Virus record (IMG/VR): IMGVR_UViG_3300009515_000021
Coordinates: 1-26,312 of that record
DNA: 26,312 nt
Reading direction: 5' to 3' (one strand)
Origin: a virus
Positions 22,947 to 26,312 of the stretch are shown in pieces. Numbering within the stretch: the stretch's first letter is position 1; every line of letters starts with the position of its first letter. The notes beneath the pieces were generated by a model that did not search any database, was not told where the DNA came from, and saw only the letters and a list, made by a program, of their open reading frames with translations. Made by a program: the position numbers and the translations under genes.

Positions 22947-24163
22947 GTATTGATGCAGGTTTAGTAGCAGGAATAATTAAGAGCCAAACGGCTCCCACCG
23001 AGCTTTCTGTGCTCTGGGCAAAGGTGTTAAATCCATCATTCCCCAACACCACCGTACTGCATAGGTATAATTTTGTAACATCAACTTGGGTTAAGGTTGA
23101 GGATGCTATAATTAAAAACCCCATAATAACATTCCAACTAGATACCCCACCGGGCAGCCCCAGCGAGGGCGATGCTTATATTATTGGTAATGCACCAACT
23201 GGTGTATGGGCTGGCAGGGCTAAGGACCATGCTTTGTATTTGGGAGGCCAATGGAATTATACTACGCCTAAGAATGGTAGCTTTTGTTCACAGGCTACCG
23301 GTGGTGGAGAGAATATCTATGTGTTTAATGTTTCGCTTAACGATTGGGCCCTTTACAGCCCATCACCATTAACCGGCACAAATACTAATACGGTTAGGTT
23401 TGATGTTTCAGGGGATTTAGTTGAGAGTGCAGTTCTTAAGAATGATGGTACGGACATAGAGATTGTCAATAAACTAAAGTTAGGTGGTAAGGTTGAGCAG
23501 AATAAGGCTACTGGAATTGCTATTGATAATTTATTAAATACGGCTGTTTTGGAGTGGCTTGCTAATAACGGGCTTTATATACAAAACGGTAGTAGCTATG
23601 CCGGTGCTGAGGATGGTGGGGCAAGTATAGGCAATGGGAATAACCTTGTGGCTGTAGATAGCTCTGGAAATATAAAACTTAGCTCTAATGCGCTTGCCAA
23701 TGCCATTATATTGGCATTCCCTAACCTGGGCGCAGGGCAAACGGTAACACAGGAGTACCAGGCACAAAATGGCGTTATAAGTAATGAGATTGAGGTTTAT
23801 AATATTAATACAACAAGCACGGTACTAGGTGGCGGCAGCACCATTATCAATGGTGCTTCATACGCACTACCGGAGGATGGCACTTGGATTGCTGAGTGGA
23901 GCGGCTCAATGGACTGCCCTGATGATGATGCGGGGCAATGTGGTTTATATTTAAATGGTACTATAATTAATGGCTCAAATAGAGAGTTTGGAGCAATAGT
24001 ATCAGGAGGTGGTAGTGTAGATGCTATGTTACCTACGCATACTAGAACTGTACAATTTGTTGGTACTACAGGCCAAACTATAACCGCACAAGGGCAATCC
24101 AATGTAGGCTCAGTAACAGCCCTTACAGATGGTAACTTTGTGGTTAAACAAATAAAGAGGTAA
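22943..24163 (+). CDS. Tail fibre protein with DUF2793-like segment
   Basis: 406 residues. Residues about 61-135 (TPPGSPSEGDAYIIGNAPTG VWAG, then LYLGGQWNYTTPKNGSFC) match the DUF2793 pattern found in phage fibres. A collagen- or coil-like Asn/Gly region follows. The last ~130 residues (GGGSTIINGASYALPEDGTW through QTITAQGQSNVG) look like a jelly-roll receptor-binding head of C1q/TNF type. Likely the adhesin that contacts the host surface. Starts in ATGA overlap with the gpI-like gene and overlaps the next gene by TAATG. Confidence 0.75.
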   Translation: MSIDAGLVAGIIKSQTAPTELSVLWAKVLNPSFPNTTVLHRYNFVTSTWVKVEDAIIKNPIITFQLDTPPGSPSEGDAYIIGNAPTGVWAGRAKDHALYLGGQWNYTTPKNGSFCSQATGGGENIYVFNVSLNDWALYSPSPLTGTNTNTVRFDVSGDLVESAVLKNDGTDIEIVNKLKLGGKVEQNKATGIAIDNLLNTAVLEWLANNGLYIQNGSSYAGAEDGGASIGNGNNLVAVDSSGNIKLSSNALANAIILAFPNLGAGQTVTQEYQAQNGVISNEIEVYNINTTSTVLGGGSTIINGASYALPEDGTWIAEWSGSMDCPDDDAGQCGLYLNGTIINGSNREFGAIVSGGGSVDAMLPTHTRTVQFVGTTGQTITAQGQSNVGSVTALTDGNFVVKQIKR

Positions 24164-25152
24164 TGAAGTTAATAATTAAAAATAATAACCTAGCTGCGGA
24201 TTTAGCCACTTTAAAAGCTATTGATACTGGTACTGTACAAAGCGGAGAGCTTAAGTACGTTGTGGCTACAGGTAATATTTATAAATTTCAACCATTAATC
24301 ACCGATGCCGGTAATGTTAGAGCCGATGATGATGGGGGTGATTGGGAATTGCAGGCAAACGGTATTGATGAGATAGTTACGGTACAACTGGATAGTTATA
24401 ATGAGGCTACTAATAATGATGAAAATATTAGTGAGTTAGATAACTGGATTGAATATGGGCCAAAGTTGATTAAAAAGAAGTTTTATGGTTTTAAAGATTG
24501 GAAGTGTTTAAGGGACCAAATACTTAAGGATATTAAAGCTATATGCGGTGATGATTTGGCTAATTTTGATAGCTTGACTGATAGCCAAGAGGATGCCGCG
24601 CTGGTGTATATACCTACTTACATTATAGCCCAACAAGGCCAAGCGTTTTTTGTAGGCCGTTGCCCTGGGGCTGACCAAAATGAAAAAACTGCTAATGCTA
24701 ATACGTATGTAGATAATTACATAATTGAGGTGCAGGGCGATATAACTGAGGGTAAGACTGGTGCGTATAAATATAGGTGGAGGGCTGAGGTTGGACACTT
24801 TTATAGCCAATTGGGCGCTACACATGGATTGGAATTAAGCGATGAGGCTTGGAAGGAGGGTATTTATGGTTTGTACACTAAGTATGGGGTGTTGCTTAAA
24901 ACGGTTGATGGTAAGGAGGGCTTTACTGATTGGTTGTATAGCCAAGAGAAATATGGGGCGCAAGGAACTGAGGGGGGTGTAAAATATTATTTAGAGGAAT
25001 TAGTAGCTGCGGATTGCCCTGATTTATTGTTGGTTGACCCAACGGCACAAACACCTGTTAAACTGGATGAAACGACAACACCTAAGCTAAGTGAGGTTAT
25101 TGATACATTCCTCCAAACCGGGAATGACATAGTAGATAAGGGCTTATATTAA
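24163..25152 (+). CDS. Putative tail-associated protein, 329 aa
   Basis: Not recognised as a whole. Residues about 10-70 (LATLKAIDTGTVQSGELKYV, then NIYKFQPLITDAG and GGDWELQANG) resemble the small beta domain found near the N-terminus of many tail fibres. The rest is different: helical, Trp/Tyr-rich (EYGPKLIKKKFYGFKDWKCL, GKEGFTDWLYSQEKYGAQGT), with an acidic end. The mix suggests a fibre-attached or fibre-folding protein. Coupled to both neighbours by TAATG. Confidence 0.6.
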   Translation: MKLIIKNNNLAADLATLKAIDTGTVQSGELKYVVATGNIYKFQPLITDAGNVRADDDGGDWELQANGIDEIVTVQLDSYNEATNNDENISELDNWIEYGPKLIKKKFYGFKDWKCLRDQILKDIKAICGDDLANFDSLTDSQEDAALVYIPTYIIAQQGQAFFVGRCPGADQNEKTANANTYVDNYIIEVQGDITEGKTGAYKYRWRAEVGHFYSQLGATHGLELSDEAWKEGIYGLYTKYGVLLKTVDGKEGFTDWLYSQEKYGAQGTEGGVKYYLEELVAADCPDLLLVDPTAQTPVKLDETTTPKLSEVIDTFLQTGNDIVDKGLY

Positions 25153-25442
25153 TGTTAAACTTTATGGCCTATATTATTAAACACAAAGGGGAATTTACTG
25201 ATATGGGAAAGGTTGCGTTTGTAGCTATCTCAACATTCTTAGTCGGTATTTATAACCAATTCATAAACACCTTCTTGGTTAATTTCATTTTAGCCAAGGT
25301 AAGTACTTATGATACTGTTATTGATGAGGTTGTACACACTGGCACAGCATTGAGCGTTGCGCTTGGGGTGGTGTATGTAGGAATTAAGATTTACTTATTG
25401 TTATACCCTAGAAAGAAAAAAGACGATGGGCCAGCAAATTAG
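25152..25442 (+). CDS. Two-TM small membrane protein, holin-like
   Basis: 96 residues. Hydrophobic segments at about 21-48 (VAFVAISTFLVGIYNQFINT FLVNFIL) and 63-85 (TGTALSVALGVVYVGIKIYL), then a basic tail (RKKKDD). Size, two membrane spans and charged C-terminus fit a class II-type holin, and holins are often found among fibre genes. No endolysin is seen nearby, so this is not confirmed; another small membrane protein is possible. Overlaps the next gene by 17 bases. Confidence 0.6.
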   Translation: MLNFMAYIIKHKGEFTDMGKVAFVAISTFLVGIYNQFINTFLVNFILAKVSTYDTVIDEVVHTGTALSVALGVVYVGIKIYLLLYPRKKKDDGPAN

Positions 25443-26172
25443 ATATTGGAATAAGTTTGATGATGATGATACCTATGAGATAAGCTCATGGTTAGTTGCG
25501 CTTAATACACCGGGTAGATACCACGGGTTTGATAATGCTGGTTTTGCCGCCAATATGACCTTAACTTTGGACCATGCCCTTACTGGTTACCAGCGCATTA
25601 CTAAGGCTAAGGCTTTTGCTAGTAAGGCGGGTGTGTTTATTACCAGCCAGGGTGCTGTGGTATATGATACTAATACTTATGATTTAGCTATTAGCCCTAC
25701 GGGGGCCGGTGAGAACCGCAGGGATTTGGTTGTGGCTACGCATGAGTATATTGATGTTGATGATGGGCAACAAGCTACCGTAACCGTTATTGAGGGCAGC
25801 CCAAGTGCGGGGGACCCGGTTAGGCCGGCATTGACGAGCCCTGAGACACAGATTGTTATTGGAGAGCTTTACTTGCCTGAAAACACAAGCGCTTTGAATG
25901 GCGCTGGGGTTGTTTGGATGCCTGAGCCAGCACCTACTTATAGTGGTAGTGGGCGTTATGCTTTAAGGGATAAGAATAACCGGTACACAGCGCAAAACCA
26001 AGAATATGTGCTTAGTTATAACACACCATCTGATACGTTGGAGCATGAGAATGGCTTTTTTAAAAAGTCAGACCTAAGCAATACCATACTGCTTGGCTCT
26101 AATTATGGTGGTGATAGTATTAATTTGACACTTGATTTGGTATCTGGCACTAATAATACACTAGTGGTGTGA
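25426..26172 (+). CDS. Fibre-type virion protein, possibly truncated at its C-terminus
   Basis: 248 residues. The N-terminal ~150 residues (LNTPGRYHGFDNAGFAANMT, then ENRRDLVVATHEYIDVDDGQ and SPETQIVIGELYLPENTSAL) have the layout of a fibre or baseplate anchoring domain widespread in Bacteroidota phages. A Ser/Asn/Gly-rich end follows. The frame stops at TGA 26170-26172. Skipping one base there would continue VVENEASGTSSKAKLGIFCC, similar in style to the SGTNN just before the stop, so the annotated end may reflect a one-base frameshift. Shares 17 bases with the holin-like gene. Confidence 0.65.
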   Translation: MGQQIRYWNKFDDDDTYEISSWLVALNTPGRYHGFDNAGFAANMTLTLDHALTGYQRITKAKAFASKAGVFITSQGAVVYDTNTYDLAISPTGAGENRRDLVVATHEYIDVDDGQQATVTVIEGSPSAGDPVRPALTSPETQIVIGELYLPENTSALNGAGVVWMPEPAPTYSGSGRYALRDKNNRYTAQNQEYVLSYNTPSDTLEHENGFFKKSDLSNTILLGSNYGGDSINLTLDLVSGTNNTLVV

Positions 26173-26231
26173 AAATGAGGCATCTGGCACCAGTAGCAAG
26201 GCTAAATTAGGCATTTTTTGTTGTTGAGATT

Positions 26232-26261
26232 TTGGGAATAACTGGTTTATTCCCAACTTTT
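26232..26261. terminator. Hairpin with short T-run after the last gene
   Basis: TTGGGAATAA (26232-26241) and TTATTCCCAA (26247-26256) pair perfectly across a five-base loop, followed by C and TTTT. Symmetric enough to work from either strand, though the T-run is short. Confidence 0.55.
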
Positions 26262-26262
26262 C

Positions 26263-26284
26263 TGGGAAAGAAGGCACTTTCCCA
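26263..26284. other. Second hairpin, related to the first
   Basis: TGGGAAAG (26263-26270) pairs perfectly with CTTTCCCA (26277-26284) across a six-base loop. Its arms share TGGGAA/TTCCCA with the preceding hairpin, so arms of the two could pair with each other. No T-run follows. Confidence 0.5.
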
Positions 26285-26290
26285 AATTTA

Positions 26291-26300
26291 CCCCCCCCCC
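26291..26300 (+). repeat. C10 homopolymer tract
   Basis: Ten consecutive C in an otherwise AT-leaning intergenic stretch, 12 bases from the window end. It may be a real slippage-prone tract, or an artefact near an assembly end. Confidence 0.6.
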
Positions 26301-26312
26301 TGGCCTCTGAAC

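Noticed and set aside
486-26172. An extracellular contractile injection system rather than a phage
   Set aside because: Sheath, hub and LysM-like genes alone could suggest it, but portal, prohead protease/scaffold, capsid and connector genes in the same array show that it is a DNA-packaging phage.
1-26312. tRNA genes, CRISPR arrays, insertion sequences and attachment sites
   Set aside because: None seen: no cloverleaf-like stretch, no regularly spaced repeats, no transposase frame, and no integrase or long direct repeats.

Overview
The window is one continuous structural (virion) region of a contractile-tailed bacteriophage (myovirus morphology). Every convincing gene lies on the + strand. 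The likely host group is Bacteroidota: gene clusters are preceded by the -7 element TAnnTTTG typical of that phylum's primary sigma factor, and Shine-Dalgarno sequences are almost absent, starts instead being A/T-rich, coupled, or abutting the promoter. The sequence is AT-leaning. No terminase, replication, integration or endolysin gene is visible, so this is an internal part or the end of a larger phage or prophage genome.

Layout. Positions 1-51 hold the end of an upstream gene, followed by a small hypothetical gene (161-412). The head module (486-7301) holds a portal protein fused to a Mu F/SPP1 gp7-type domain, a prohead protease fused to a coiled-coil scaffold, a decoration-like protein, the major capsid protein and two small proteins. 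The connector module (7381-9561) has adaptor-like, stopper-like, gpG-like tail-completion and tail-terminator-like proteins. A separately promoted cassette (9568-11464) holds a fibre-like protein and two proteins I do not recognise. The tail module (11539-17169) has sheath, tube, a tail assembly chaperone with a -1 frameshift extension, and the tape measure. The baseplate module (17169-22946) has a CIS-tube-like hub adaptor, a LysM/gpX-like protein, a gpD-like hub, a gpV-like spike, a small unknown, gp25-like, gpJ-like and gpI-like proteins. The distal module (22943-26172) has a fibre with a DUF2793-like segment, an unknown virion-type protein, a two-TM holin-like protein and another fibre-type protein. 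The last 140 bases hold two hairpins and a C10 tract.

How it works together. The head proteins build and mature a capsid around the portal. The connector seals it and joins it to a sheathed tail whose length is set by the tape measure. The baseplate and fibres recognise the host and fire the sheath. Within modules most genes overlap by TAATG or ATGA, implying translational coupling. New transcription units begin at intrinsic terminators fused to TAnnTTTG promoters.

The most notable signals are these. GATC appears to be absent from the whole window, with Asp codons switching from GAT to GAC before C. Four promoters sit exactly four bases before an ATG, which suggests leaderless mRNAs. A T TTT TTC slippery site opens a 65-codon -1 extension of the tail chaperone. 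A promoter-like site lies inside the protease-scaffold fusion, just before a possible nested scaffold start. The protease start region carries a promoter, a strong Shine-Dalgarno and an ATG, but an ochre stop three codons later. All counts and family assignments were made by eye; no searches were run.
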